From Massospora cicadina (Eukaryota > Entomophthoromycota > Entomophthoromycetes > Entomophthorales > Entomophthoraceae): a stretch of 64,000 nucleotides of DNA. The DNA lies in NCBI GenBank assembly GCA_022478985.1, contig JAKSZP010002678.1, positions 202,301 through 266,300 of the forward strand. The letters run 5' to 3'. Below the pieces are notes generated by a model, which was given only the letters and a program-made list of their open reading frames with translations, was not told where the DNA came from and ran no database searches. The translations under genes were made by a program, and so were the position numbers. Position 1 is the first letter of the stretch; each line of letters opens with the position of its first letter. This document shows positions 1 to 11,558 of the stretch, in pieces.

Positions 1-33
1 CGTCAAGATGGTACCATAGCACGCTCTCAAGAG

Positions 34-1035
34 GTGCTAGTGGACATAGACCATAAATACTACACAAAGATATATTCAAACAATGGAGCCTTACCTCAGG
101 ACATCGAGTCCTTCCTTGTGAGGGTGGAGCCACCCCCAACCCTGGACACATTGGCCCTCACAGTGCCGATAACAAAGGTGGAGCTCAATGTGGCAATCAA
201 GAGCCTTCTCCAGCAGAAGAGTCCAGGACCTGATGGGATTCCATACAAACTGATCTCAACATTCCCAGACCACCTCAGCCACATCCTCCTTACCATACTC
301 AACAGATGCTTGGATGAGATCAAGCTCATGCCTGGAGGGGATGAAGCCCTGCTTGTTCTCCTTCACAAGAAGGGCGACACACATTCACTTGATAACTGGT
401 GACCAATCTCACTGATTAAATCTGACACCAAACTACTTTTGAAAATCCTGGCACATCATCAGGGTTCCATCAGGAAGAATGTGATCTCAACAAACCAACA
501 TGGTTTTGTCCCTGGAAGGAGCATCTGGGACAACATCCACATGGTCACCAACGTCACCCAGTCAAACTCTAGTGGAGCATTAGTATTTTTAGACCAATAG
601 AAAGCTTATGACAGAGTGGACTGGTTGTACCTAAACTATTGCATGGAGAGAGCAAACCTGCCAAAAATTCATTGACTGGGCAATGAAGCAAATGACTATG
701 ACAAGCATGTCAGTCCTAGGCCCCGGATTCCAGTCAGCCAAAATTCTACCTCAATGTGGGGTGAGGCAAGGGGATCCATTGAGCCCCTTCTGTACAACCT
801 GGCCTTTGACCCAGTGTTGCAGGCTGCAGAGGCAGAGCTGGAAGGCATCAGCATGTGCAGGCAGCCACCGCTGAAATCTCTGGCATAAGCTGACGATGCA
901 GTCATTGGGATTTCAAGCTTGGAAGACTTGGAGAAACTTGAGCTGATCATCAACCAGTACAGATCTGCTAGTAATGCAAGGATTAACAAATCAAAAATGG
1001 AGATATTAACTGTTGGTGGTGCAAAAATCAACTAA
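34..1035 (+). pseudogene. LINE reverse transcriptase, broken
   Basis: This is the RNA-templated DNA polymerase of the LINE. In order it shows SPGPDGIPYKL (about 220-255), a stop in place of the Arg of the expected RPISL motif (about 402), QHGFVPGRSIWDN (about 495-535), LDQ-stop-KAYDRVDW (about 592-625), GVRQGDPLSP (about 758-790) and ADDAVIG (about 892-910). The Tyr codon of the YADD catalytic box has become TAA, so the active-site motif itself is destroyed. A frameshift after SPF at about 790 moves the frame. The enzyme is dead; its role before decay is clear from the motif order. Confidence 0.85.
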
Positions 1036-1319
1036 CCAACCCAGGGCGGCAAAATCCAAACCAGGGTTCGCCAACTGTCCCCAGCTAGTGCCACCCTGCC
1101 TCCTGTCACCCCCACTCAGCTGGAAATAATATCTGGGGTGGGTGACAGCCGGGCCTTATATACGCAGCGCTGTGGCCATCCAAGGAAGACTGACATCATG
1201 GTCAATAAGAAAAAGCATAAATAAATAGATTACAAGTGCCAAAAATGCATTCAAGAAAGTTCAGAAAGTCAGATGCATCTCAAAAGCAACAAATTAGGAA
1301 CTGGCCACTGATAGTGGCA

Positions 1320-2110
1320 ATGACATCATTGAAGCATCAGATGATCTGAAATTTAATGCAAAAACCAGTTTCAATAAGCAGGTAAGTACTGCAATTAATT
1401 GCAGGTTTTGGATTTCACCCAGAAATGATGAAATTGTCAACAAATCAATGGATAAACTGATGTAACCAATTTAAATAATTCAACGCACAATTCCAAAGTC
1501 TTAGAACTCAATACAATCTATTTAAATCATTTATTTACACCAATCAACGATAAAGACCTTGAGTACAGGTCTCAGATCTTTGCCAAAAATGATGAAATTG
1601 GTGCCAGATCAGACAAATGCTCTGACAAACCTAATTTAGATAATTTAACGCACAATTTTGATGTCTCAGAATCCAATATATTCAATTTAAATAATTTTGC
1701 TACACCAATCAATGACTAAGACCTTAATTGCAGGTCTCAGCACACTGCCATAGATGATGTAATTGGTGCTGAATCAGTCAGCCACTCTGATGAAGTTAAT
1801 TTAGATAATTTTATGCACAATTACAATGTCTCAAATGCAAATTTAAATAATTTAAACAATTTAATTCCACCAATCAACAGTTAAGACCTTAATTGCAGGT
1901 CTCAGATCATGGCTGAGTATGATGTAATAGGCAATGAATCAAGTGGCTGAGCTGCCAAAACCAATTTGCATTATTCCAAATGAAATTACAAAGCCTCAGA
2001 GCCCAATCAAAAATAAGTTAAATAAATCAGTCAAACCAATCTAAGATTGAGACCTTAACTACAGGCCTATGCACATTTCCAGGGATGAAGAAACTGGTGG
2101 CAAATCGTTT
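1320..2110 (+). repeat. 165-bp tandem repeat block, about 4.7 copies, inside the LINE
   Basis: A CACCAATCAA-like word recurs at 1538, 1703, 1868 and (as AACCAATCTA) 2034, giving periods of 165, 165 and 166. An older, more diverged unit lies upstream, with its GCAGGT at 1401. Each unit carries a short inverted repeat, AGACCT-(7 nt)-AGGTCT, followed by a conserved GATGAAATTGG-like segment and a TTTAAATAATTTAAC-like AT-rich segment. The block sits between the LINE RT and its HLGI segment, so it came in with or after an insertion into the LINE. No coding function is apparent. Confidence 0.8.
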
Positions 2111-2299
2111 CCCCAGCTAAATCAGCATAAACTACACTGTCTAATGCAGAAATAAAAAAGAATCGAGGTGAACTGAAGCAAAAACTCAAAAATCAAGACA
2201 AATCAAATTAAAATTAAATTTATTTGGCAAAATGCACACAATTCACCAGCATGCAATGACCACCCCCGCCACCCCCTAATATCCAAAAAAACAAAAAAC

Positions 2300-3565
2300 T
2301 GGGCAGAATCTGGGCCCCATTTGGGGTGGCGCCTTCAGGTGGCCCAGTGCAACACCTGGGCATCACCCTGAGCCCAAATGGTCTGGACCTACCCAGGATA
2401 GAGGATGGGCTTGTCCAGAAGCTCGCATCCCACATTGCTTCCCTCAGGGGAAGGCAAACGGGGCTCATAGGGCGAGTCACAGTTGCAAATTCCCTCCTGC
2501 TTCCAATTCTCTGGTTCCCAGCAGCAATCGTCTCCTTTTCATCAGATTTCCATGACTGCATCAGGGCATTATTGTTTTCATAGTTGTGGGAAGGTAGAAG
2601 AGCCCCAATACAAATAGGCCTGCTCCATGGACCGCGAACAGAAGGAGGTCTAGGCCTCACCAACCACATCACTCAATTGGATAAAATATTTGGTAAGTGG
2701 TTAGTTAGAGTGACAAGCCAACCCCTAAACCAAACCATTGGTCACATGCCGCACGCATCAACCTGGCCAGGGACCCCAGACTAGCCAAACCCACAGTGTG
2801 AAACACCCTCCTATCCTACCTGGTGGCCAACCTGAACACCCACAGCCCACACCAGGCCTCGAGCTTCTCCCACACAGTACTGAAGACCATCCGTTGAGAT
2901 GCATGGCTGTTCCCTCTCAGCATCACAAGGGGGAAACACAGCCAAGGATTTACAAACCACACCTATGCTCAGGAATTCAGGGGTGTACGAGTCTCAGTTG
3001 TGGAATACCCCCCGCCAAGAGCATAAACCCTATCCCATATTGACCTCCTGGATCATAATGATCAGCCATATGATGAAAAAACTCAAATTTTTTTTTGGAA
3101 ATTTGTGACCCACAATCTACTTCACCCAAAAATTAGGGCGCACGTTTGGTGATACCTGCACAGGGCCTACCAAACAGCTGAGCAGTCTAATTCAACCCAG
3201 GAGCACTTTAGAGTGTACAGCGCAAAAGACACCCTGCTGCATAGGTTAAAAGTGCCCAACAGCCCAGCTTGTATGGAAACTAGCATGGCCACTGATGGCG
3301 CCCAACCATGTACCCATCAAACTCTGTCCAATTTCAAATTTTATGGCTTTTAATTGACTCACCAATCCCAGAATTGCTCCAAGTGGTTATCTTTTCATTA
3401 TCTTTATGAACAATTCACACGATTTATCTCAAGGCAATTCAAAACTGGCCCCAAATCCTGCCAATATTTGCAACTGTTTAACAAAAACATCATTATATTG
3501 CTCAATATTTGGCTGTTTGGTGAAGTGACTCCATACTGACTTCAGAGGATGGTGCAGAGCTGGCT
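2300..3565 (+). pseudogene. LINE ORF2 C-terminal part, broken
   Basis: Reading resumes after the repeat block with GGPVQHLGITLSPNG (about 2338-2382), the YLGI-type segment that follows RT in L1-like ORF2 proteins, then the typical conserved Arg/Gly stretch and LWEGRRAPI (from 2584). Downstream, FGNL and VWWYLHRAY-like pieces at 3090-3170 may be the remains of the C-terminal zinc-binding segment, but the cysteines are not preserved clearly. Several frameshifts (about 2583, 2784 and 3043) show long decay. Confidence 0.7.
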
Positions 3566-3689
3566 CCTGCTACCCTTCCTAACCATTGACCTAGAAATGC
3601 AAACCTTCCTTAACAGTGTAAATTTACTGAGCAGCTCAAGCAAACCCTCCAACACTGCCAGGTCCCTGGGAACACTAGCCACGACGTTC

Positions 3690-3806
3690 TCCCCTGGTAC
3701 TCAGGTTTAGGTTGCAGCCCCTTTATTTCACTTTCTCCCCCTCTCTCTTTGGTGTGGCATATTTTCCCAAGGTCAGCCCACTTCTAATAAAATAAAATAA
3801 AATACT
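3690..3806 (+). other. LINE 3' end and A-rich tail
   Basis: The pyrimidine-rich 3' UTR ends in GGTGTGGCATATTTTCCC, then AAGGTCAGCCC and an AATAAAATAAAAT tail. The same sequence, diverged, closes the SINE at about 4090-4201. In stringent-type LINEs this 3' end is what the LINE RT recognises, so a shared tail is meaningful and unlikely to be chance. Confidence 0.75.
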
Positions 3807-3860
3807 ATATTATACCATATTATATTAATAATCATATGTTATTCTTATTTTAATATCATT

Positions 3861-3878
3861 TTTATTATATTTATATCA
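3861..3878. repeat. Left target-site duplication of the SINE
   Basis: TTTATTATATTTATATCA here matches TTTATTACATTTATATCA at 4202-4219 in 17 of 18 positions. Duplications of this length are typical of LINE-driven insertion. Confidence 0.85.
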
Positions 3879-4201
3879 GGGGGTGTGGCATAGTCAGGAG
3901 GGCGTCCCACTATCACCCCTCACATCACGGGTTCAAATCCTGTCATGGCAAAAATTTTAATAATTGCATTTCTGTGCTAAGAGAATATCAATACATTTGG
4001 ATTCGCGCACCATGCCTTAGTCTGACCAAGCAAATCAGTGAAGTTAGATTCATATAATCCTGGCCTATCAGAACATGTGCAGGAAGGCTTTACTCCCAGT
4101 ACTTGGGTTTTATCTTCCACTCCTATATTTTTGCTCCCTACTCCCTATCCTCTCTATAGGTGTGGTATATTTGTCCCAAGGTTGTCCCACCTCAAATAAA
4201 A
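3879..4201 (+). mobile_element. tRNA-derived SINE with LINE-like 3' tail
   Basis: The 323-bp element has three parts. The head (3879-3951) is tRNA-like, with pol III A and B boxes. The body (about 3952-4085) matches nothing else I recognise here. The tail (about 4090-4201) aligns with the 3' end of the LINE directly upstream, down to the AATAAAAT end. An 18-bp target duplication with one mismatch flanks it. Such a SINE would be transcribed by RNA polymerase III and moved by the partner LINE's reverse transcriptase. I do not recognise a named family. Confidence 0.85.
3887..3940 (+). promoter_or_regulatory. Pol III internal promoter (A box and B box) of the SINE
   Basis: The A box reads TGGCATAGTCAGG (3887-3899) and the B box GGGTTCAAATCC (3929-3940). 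The T-stem ACGGG/CCTGT pairs with one G-T wobble, but the acceptor stem pairs poorly and the anticodon stem does not form, so this is a SINE head and not a working tRNA gene. Confidence 0.7.
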
Positions 4202-4219
4202 TTTATTACATTTATATCA
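4202..4219. repeat. Right target-site duplication of the SINE
   Basis: TTTATTACATTTATATCA pairs with 3861-3878, with a single C/T difference. Confidence 0.85.
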
Positions 4220-5687
4220 TTAATATATATTGATATAATATTATCATACAATGCATAAGATTATCTAGTGAACTTCAGTACCTATATCTTATCATCTTTT
4301 TTATTTTAACTTTATACCTCTGCACCTTCAATTTTCATCCCTGTCATGGTATGTTCACAAGATAGCTATCAGATTTTTCATCTATGACCCCAAAAACCCC
4401 CTCATAGACATTTTTAGATTTTTCAATTTTCACCACCCACACCCTTGATTTCACCCTTACAGAGAGATATTTGCATAATTATGGTGAAATATTCTATTGT
4501 CATTTGACTTAGTAACTTTGCAAAAATTTTATCAATAGGTAATGTCAGGAAGTGTGTTAAACAAAGGATGCAAGATTTCAGCACAATTAAGTTTGTGAGT
4601 TAAAGAAAAGCAAGTAAAAAAAGATAATTTTAAATTTATCTATAAGCTATTCACCTGCTGTCACTATTAATTTTGATTAGGGTAATTTAACCATCACTTA
4701 AATAATCTAATCATCCCAATCACCTTTATTTTAGAAGTTAAATGACTAAACAATGATAATATTAGCATGCCAGTAAATAAAACGTTAAGAAAGTTTCAAA
4801 CAACCTCCAACCATAAGGCATAAACCATGCTTTTAAGCTTTTTACTATAAGGTAAAATATGATAAAATTTTTCAAGATGCAATTTGGGGCACATTATGGG
4901 CACAAATCTATGAGCCCCAGTTAAAGAGTGGTTGTCAGATAAAATTTAGAAATACTTTAATTTTACTTGGTATAAAAGAAAGTGAGTTTAAAGTAAAATA
5001 AACCTTGCATGAAACTGAAGAGTTAACAATTAAACTTTTTCAATACGGAAATCAAGTTTTGTATTAAATTTCTATAAATAACTTAAGATTTTTTTCATCA
5101 CTTAATTTATTGGATAAAGTTGTATAAAATAGTAATCAGTAAAAGCATGCAATTGTTAAATTCCCTAATACTTACACCATTTTTTTTAACTCCCCCAAAC
5201 TTTATATTAACTAATTTAAGTCTATTGCTATTGATGTTGGATTGATTTGGTACCTGTAAGAGACAGTGCTCCCAAGGCCCTTCTCAAGGTGGCAGTAGAC
5301 TAACTGACATGATATATAGTTACCTCAATCCATTATTTAAGTTTCCTAGTGCCTTGCTCCAAGACATGTCAGTGCAACATGGTACCAAAGCTGGGGTCTC
5401 AGAATCACACCCTATCTAATAATATAGCCAAGACCTAACAGGTTGAGGTGCAGCAGGTACTATAACAAGCTGACCTCTGCACCTGGTGACTTAGATGGGT
5501 GGTTGAATAATTCACCTAATTCTTATATAACATTGTATGATGTTTGTAGTAATAATACCCAGAAGGCCTCTATCCAACTGTTATGATACTAAAAAGGCTA
5601 CAAATATCTATTTATTATTCTTATACTTGATAGTCCTAAGTATTTCTACACTGTTAGATATTTCAATATCTGCTCTCATGTGAGTAA
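4220..5687. other. AT-rich stretch, nothing recognised
   Basis: No coding similarity, no obvious repeat copy and no RNA gene was seen. It is interspersed sequence between the SINE and the next LTR element. Confidence 0.5.
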
Positions 5688-6628
5688 TATTGGAGAATTG
5701 ACCATACCATTAGATTCCCCTTCCACAATTACCTTGAGAGCAATCATAACAAAAACTAGTTATATTATATAATTATACTAACAGTATTCTAGGAAAAAGA
5801 GTTCATGGTCAAATTAACCCCCTTTATAGGCTTCAAAAGAGGTTACAATGAGTACAAAAATTTTACCCCTTCCTTATTGGTTAATATAAGTGATAATTTT
5901 ACTTCATTATAATTAAGATGACAACTACCTCACTTCCAATTGGATAGGGCCTGAGTAAACTAAGATGAAAAGATCTTACCTACAACTGATTGTTAAAGCT
6001 GAAGGTGATACAATGAGTACTATCATTGTTTAAAAATTTTTATTAGTCTTAAACACGATTCCATTTATATCAATTACATGCAACAATATGGACCTTGAGT
6101 GAATGCATCAACATAGAAAACCAATTGAAGTCCAACTGCTATTGTCTTTGGATTTTACTGCCTGGATTGGTGGATCAATATGATGAGCTGTTACCCATAT
6201 CTGAAAGTATCTATGCATTCAGTTTTACAAAATATCTATAAAATAACGTGCCATCAGTAAAATGTGTGAATTGTCTCTTTTACACACGTGACACCCCAAA
6301 CTCAAAATGAGAAGTAAAAAAATATTTCAACAATGCTTTTCACGCCTCATCAATTTATTATCCTTAGACTATTCCTTCGACATTACTTTTCATATTGGAA
6401 AACTATACAAACATTTTATTATATTCAATTAAATAAAGTTTATAACCTAATATTCCTTTTTATAATCAATACCCTTTCCAACAAGAGTCAAGTTTATTGT
6501 ACTTAGAAATGCAAGTTTGGTCTACTCTAATAAGCAGATGTGAAGTAATAAGCATACCATATCTGTCATATATGGAAAAACTGGATTAGCACCAAGTGAG
6601 CAACTCAACTAGCTAGAATTATTTCAAA
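5688..6628 (+). repeat. 5' LTR of the 5.7-9.6 kb element
   Basis: It aligns along its length with 8709-9618. Shared landmarks are GGAGAATTGACC/AGAGCATTGACA at the start, the CCCTTTATAGG / CCCTTTAAAAG promoter-like site, ACAATGAGTAC / GCAATGAGTAC, CTACTGCCTGG and TTAGCACCAAG near the end. The start would have been TGTT; it now reads TATT. Confidence 0.75.
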
Positions 6629-6629
6629 G

Positions 6630-6648
6630 TGATGCTCACTACAGGGGG
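6630..6648 (+). promoter_or_regulatory. Primer-binding site
   Basis: TGATGCTCACTACAGGGG lies one base after the inferred LTR end. It is the same site, with one change, as the TGGTGCTCACTACAGGG sequence of element B on the opposite strand. It would anneal to a tRNA 3' end reading CCTGTAGTGAGCACCA. Confidence 0.7.
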
Positions 6649-8690
6649 CCCCTGTATACCAATGAATTTAAAAATATTATCATGGAAAAATAAGCATCCT
6701 AGATGCATTGTAACAAGCTGCCAAAAATTTCACATGTCTGTTAGTTGCTTTGAAGATGTACAGAGCAAAACCACTACCAATTCAGGATTAAATTGCTTGA
6801 AACATAGCCTAGTCCAATCTATTAAATCAGACATCCCATCCTCATTAAGTAGAAAGATGGAGATTGTGTCAGATTACTTGCAAATAAACTAGAAAAAGTC
6901 TTACCTTGCATCAATAAACTTGAAGCTAATCAACCTTCCAATGTCTCCTCAGTCAACAAGAAATCAACAATTGAAGAGAAACTAAGTCTCACCGCTAAGA
7001 TAAAAACAAGTATTACTCACTGAGATTCTCCATCCACGCCAAGACTATTACTGAAATTTAAGTATAGATGAATACAACCTGCGCCTAAAAAATGGAGGCT
7101 GACTATCAAGGACTATGCAAACTTCAATACAATGCTCAATCTTGCATCAATGCTCTTGTAACCCAAGTTTAAGTATCAAAAGATGACAATAATGCCTTGC
7201 AAAGACAGCTGGACATCCTGGATTCCATTCTGGAGATTTCTCCAGAAGACTTACATGAACACTTAGGCTTATATTTAGATTAAGTCATCTTAGCATTCAC
7301 GTCTCAATATAATATAACAACACAATATGAGAATTCTAAATTTGATACTACAACAATACTCACCTTGAATAAATTAGGTTCACAAGTAAACTAATCCTGA
7401 GACTAAAACAAGGGTAGAGGAACAACTAGAAGGGAATGAATCAGCGTCAAATCTAGAATATAAGAAACAATTCTTTCTGCAGATCAACCATCTAGATGAT
7501 AAACCCATCTCTGCCTTTTCCAATTGCTTCTACATTGAAGCTCAAGAGCTATCAGAGGCAAAGATGCTCACTATTGATGAGATAATCACTACTGTCATTT
7601 CTGCAACTAAGCATGATTTTACATTCCACTTCTTAAGACGAGTAAATAGTATTTTATATTATTAAACAACACCTGGGAAGCTTTCAAGAGGATTGCACCA
7701 TACTAAGGTTTTTCTTCTCATGAAAACTTCTTGAGGACCAAAGTCTCCTTAATATCAAACACCATTGATCAAATCTCCAGCTTGACTTACCACTTGGAAG
7801 CACCTGTTAACCATATGGGAAAAGGACAGTTAACTTAGAGAAAGATGCCCTAACTTCAACCATCTTACATAAATGATTATGAACTACCTCCTGTTTACGC
7901 CCCAATTCACAAGTATAGTGAACATATCATCCTTGACGCAAACAAAACAGGAAAGTCTGATGATTTTGCCTACATCTCTGCTGGTCTTAAGGTTATGATA
8001 GAAGACATTTAGACTCACAGATGTAACACCTTTCATTTACAACTTGCGACACAAGTGTAGCAAACAAAGCGGCTCTAACAAAATTTAATCTGGATACTAT
8101 GATGAATATGCCTACTACTCTGATGACCACAAGGACATTACAGATAACGTTGGAGATACCGTTGAAGAATATTTTTTGACAACATGAGCCTATTAAACTC
8201 CATCAACAATTCTAAATGGGGTGATAAGGAACCTCCTTTTTTTAGCACTAGGTGGTCCCAACCTAAAGGGGGGATACACCGATCTATAAGGAACCTCCTT
8301 ATAAACATTGTAAATTCAAATTCTCAACCTTGAGCTTGCCTCATTAAACCAAAAATTGTCTCCCCGGGATGACAACTTGGATGTATCTAACAATACCATC
8401 TTAACTTCTGAATTGATTCAACAACTACTGGCTAACAAATAAAACCTTGGAAAGCTTATCTTCAAGCATTACAATGCACATGCACCTCTAAGCCATGATA
8501 CATCCTTATGATCAAACATGGTTTAACAACAGAATACTTGGATTTAGGCAATCTTCTTAATGGAACCATGAGCCTATCTTTCTACTTGACTAAGACTTGA
8601 CATAGACTAAAAAGAAATGAAGAAAGAAATTCTGCTCTGATTCTCTTCTACCAATACTCTTGAAGAGACTTCTGTTTGACATTCTAGTAC
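6649..8690 (+). pseudogene. Gag-like or unknown internal frame, broken
   Basis: Fragments in changing frames read as a hydrophilic, mostly helical protein. Examples are ALQRQLDILDSILEIS (about 7197-7245) and, at about 7495-7590, a segment with FSNCFYIEAQELS and DEIITTVISATKHDF. Farther on, YELPPVYAPIHKYSEH occurs at about 7875-7925. I find no zinc knuckle, DTG, YxDD or integrase motif. The position after the PBS suggests Gag, but the family is not recognised. Confidence 0.4.
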
Positions 8691-8708
8691 CTGCCTTCAA
8701 GTGGAGAA

Positions 8709-9618
8709 TAATAGAGCATTGACATTACCATCAGCTTATTTTCCAAAACTATCTTAGGGGAAATAATATTAACTTATAACTATAATATATATGATATTTA
8801 TACTAACACTAATTTAGTAAAGAGTTTGCGGTTAAAAACCCTTTAAAAGCTTTAAGGAAGTTATGACAAGTACAAATACTTTACCTCCACCTGATTGTCT
8901 AAGATCAATCAAATTTTTACTTCATGATGGTTACAATGACAAACACCTCATTTCTGATTGGCTAGGGCCTGAATTGACAAGATGAAAATATTTACCTATA
9001 ACTGATTGTTAAAAATGAGTTGCAATGAGTACTATCCTTGTAAAAAATATGATTGATTATAAACAAGATTCCATTTATCCCAAGTTACACATGACAATCT
9101 GAACCTCAAACTCATATAATAACATATTAGATTAAATAAAAATATAAATGCTATCAAAATTGAAATCTACTGCCTGGTTTAGTAAAAAACATAATAAGTG
9201 GTTACCCATATCTAGAAGTATCATTGAATCAGGTCTACACATTATCTTTTATACAATGTGCCATTAGAAGAAGCGCGATTTGCCTCCACTTCCACATGTA
9301 AATCATCTAACTCATGTGAGACATGCAGAATTTATTCGAAAGAATAACATCTCATTAGTTTATTATCCTAAATTTTCCTTTGATATTACTTAACATTGAA
9401 GAAATATAAATAAAGATTTATAATTATTTTAGGATCTATATCCTAATCTGGTTTACTTAAACTCTTTTTCACTAAGAGTTAAATTTAGTGAGCTTATAAG
9501 GACAAACATGGTCTCTTCTCTTAGGCAGCCGCAGAGTACTAAGCATACCACATCAGTCATATTGTAGGAATTATGGGTTAGCACCAAGCGAGCAACCCAA
9601 CTAGCCAGAATGCCTCTT
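8709..9618 (+). repeat. 3' LTR of the 5.7-9.6 kb element
   Basis: Diverged direct copy of 5688-6628. The G-rich run CTTCAAGTGGAGAAT just upstream matches the polypurine tract before the element E 3' LTR (CAAGTGGGGGATG). Confidence 0.75.
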
Positions 9619-11558
9619 TATACCACTATTAATTCAATTATGGACAAGCAGCCATGTATTTGGAGTTAATAGGCTATTTACCCCATTCTAACATAAATAC
9701 ATTAAGTAATTAAGATCTAAGACAAAATAGTATAATATAAAAGTTATTAATAATTGAACTATGTTTTAAGGGGAATTAAAAGTAAGATATTTTAGATAAA
9801 GGAGCCATAGTATATGTCAAGGACTGAAAGATCAACCCTTCAAGAGTTAACCAAATTCTTTATAATTTAAGTATGGCGATCCTGTTAGATCTTTAGCATC
9901 CTATTAACCTAATGTAATGGATCATACCATTTTTAAGTATAACTCAATCCATGGAGATAGAAAAACAAATTTAATAGTTAAGTTAGCCCACATTCCTGGC
10001 CTTAAGTATACTAATGACAAGTTATAGTAAAAGCCAAAGTTTCCATGGTCAAGAATAAGGGATAAACTGTTGGCTACTCAAATTGAGAAAAAACTTTTAC
10101 ATTAATATGTATTTAATAAATTATAGCTAGAATTTTATTTAAACTTAAGAAAAACCTCAACTGCCACATGCTGTATTTAACAGACAAAGTTAGTGAACTT
10201 TGCCAAAAATTTTAACATTATGTTCACTCATAAGCAAAATATTTCATACCCATCTAAGGTTTAATGATATGATTAATAAATTTATGCTTAGCATTAAAAG
10301 TAATTGGGCGCATCTTAATAACACCTAAATGCTGAAATAAATCAAAGCCGCCCCACTAACCCTTTAAATACTATTATTTTCATTCATTTTTTTTGATTTA
10401 CTTCTTTACTAAAATATTTGGTGAAATTAAAATTTTAATTGTGCTTACATGTACCTGTGGTTGGTATTAACTTTAAACTCCTTTTAGGAGTTTACAAATG
10501 ATTTAGGGAACTTTGTTATATTTTTAAATCTGGGAACTAATTCTGTAATTGGTGATCTTCAAGTTTTTATCTTAGAAGCGCCCAAAAAGTGCTAACCTAT
10601 AAGAATAATGACTCATGGCGAACTACACTTAACTACCAACTAGTTACCCTGTCATCACATGTGACTATTGTCTTGTTCCTAGCCTTCACTTACTCTTGCC
10701 ATCACGTTGTAAGCATTCGCCAAGGTATCACCATATTCATCACTTAAGGACTAAATGTCCTAACGATTTGTTGAGCTGTTGTCAAACGTGTTGACTTGAC
10801 TTTTGATAACTAACTTATTGCTTCTTTTTTTGTTTGGGAGTTTGAGAATACAAATGTCCAGGTCATCAACCCATATCACTATCCACCCCATCTTACAAGC
10901 CTCACAGCCATTTTAAGACTTTTCATGCAACATTTTTCATCTTTAATCAGCCTTTTTTCTGTATGGTACCATAATATCTAATGTACTCATTGTACCCATT
11001 GTTTCACTATCAATTGTGCTTTTAAAATCAGGAAGTCACTTTTATGTTGTTAGGATTATTAAATATAATTATTTCCACAATAAACATTAAAGAGTCGCCT
11101 TTTGCTGAAAATTATTGAGTATTGGTAAACTGATTACTGGAGTAGAGATTTACTATACCAGGTTTAGAAGGAATTGATTATTGTCAAGAGAGTATTTGTA
11201 ACTCTCTCATTCCCTAAGAAGTGGTGTGAAATGCACAGCCACACAACCAGGCACTGGTTGCCAGTAATTCAGGGAACAGGACATCCTGAAAGGTGTCATT
11301 GCACAGTGGACCCAATGACAGATTTCATAAAATTTCACAAGTAATGAGTATCCTAAAGATTTCATAACTTGGTTGGACCCCAGGGAGGAGTCAATAACCA
11401 AGTGGAAATCAGTGTTGAGAAACTTGGATGCTTCAATCTGGAGGGAACCAGGGTTGCCCAGGTGTACATCAGAATCCATCGCTAGCTTAGAAAAACTGTA
11501 ATGACCTATATTGTTAGAAACTTCCTTGAGGAGGTCTGCAAAGTGGCCAGACAAAAGG
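9619..11558. other. AT-rich stretch, mostly unrecognised; the last part may be the internal 3' end of a + element
   Basis: No domain is recognisable. The final bases before 11559 (GACAAAAGG) look like a polypurine tract feeding the LTR that starts at 11559, so 11200-11558 may be the last internal bases of a group 1 element in + orientation. The open frame on the - strand at 11207-11614 crosses that LTR boundary and is probably chance. Confidence 0.35.

Larger units (their letters stand above)
1..3806 (+). mobile_element. L1-type non-LTR retrotransposon (LINE), 5'-truncated by the window edge and interrupted
   Basis: The element enters from the left edge already inside the reverse transcriptase region and runs to a (TAAAA)n-like tail at about 3786-3806. 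Fragments keep the order expected of a LINE ORF2: RT fingers and palm (34-1035), the post-RT segment with an HLGI motif (from about 2326), then a poorly kept C-terminal region. Stops, frameshifts and a foreign block at about 1040-2300 break it. No endonuclease domain is visible because it would lie upstream of base 1. The GVRQGDPLSP and QHGFVPGRS motifs fit an L1-like clade better than Tad-like or RTE-like ones, but that assignment is by eye only. Confidence 0.85.
5688..9618 (+). mobile_element. LTR retrotransposon without recognisable pol (LARD-like)
   Basis: Two diverged direct repeats of about 0.9 kb enclose about 2.1 kb of internal sequence. A primer-binding site follows the left LTR at 6630, and a TTCAAGTGGAGAAT polypurine-like tract precedes the right LTR at 8709. 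No RT, RNase H or integrase motif was found in the internal region, only a decayed Gag-like frame. The element is therefore either non-autonomous or heavily deleted. LTR ends are approximate (within about 15 bp) and no target duplication could be confirmed. Confidence 0.75.

Noticed and set aside
96..329. - strand open frame within the LINE
   Set aside because: It is the shadow of the LINE RT, which has clear motifs on the + strand.
1320..2110. CRISPR array
   Set aside because: Units are head-to-tail 165-bp repeats with no unique spacers, in a eukaryotic TE context.
3879..3951. Functional tRNA gene
   Set aside because: A and B boxes are good, but the acceptor and anticodon stems do not pair and the sequence heads a SINE with a target duplication.
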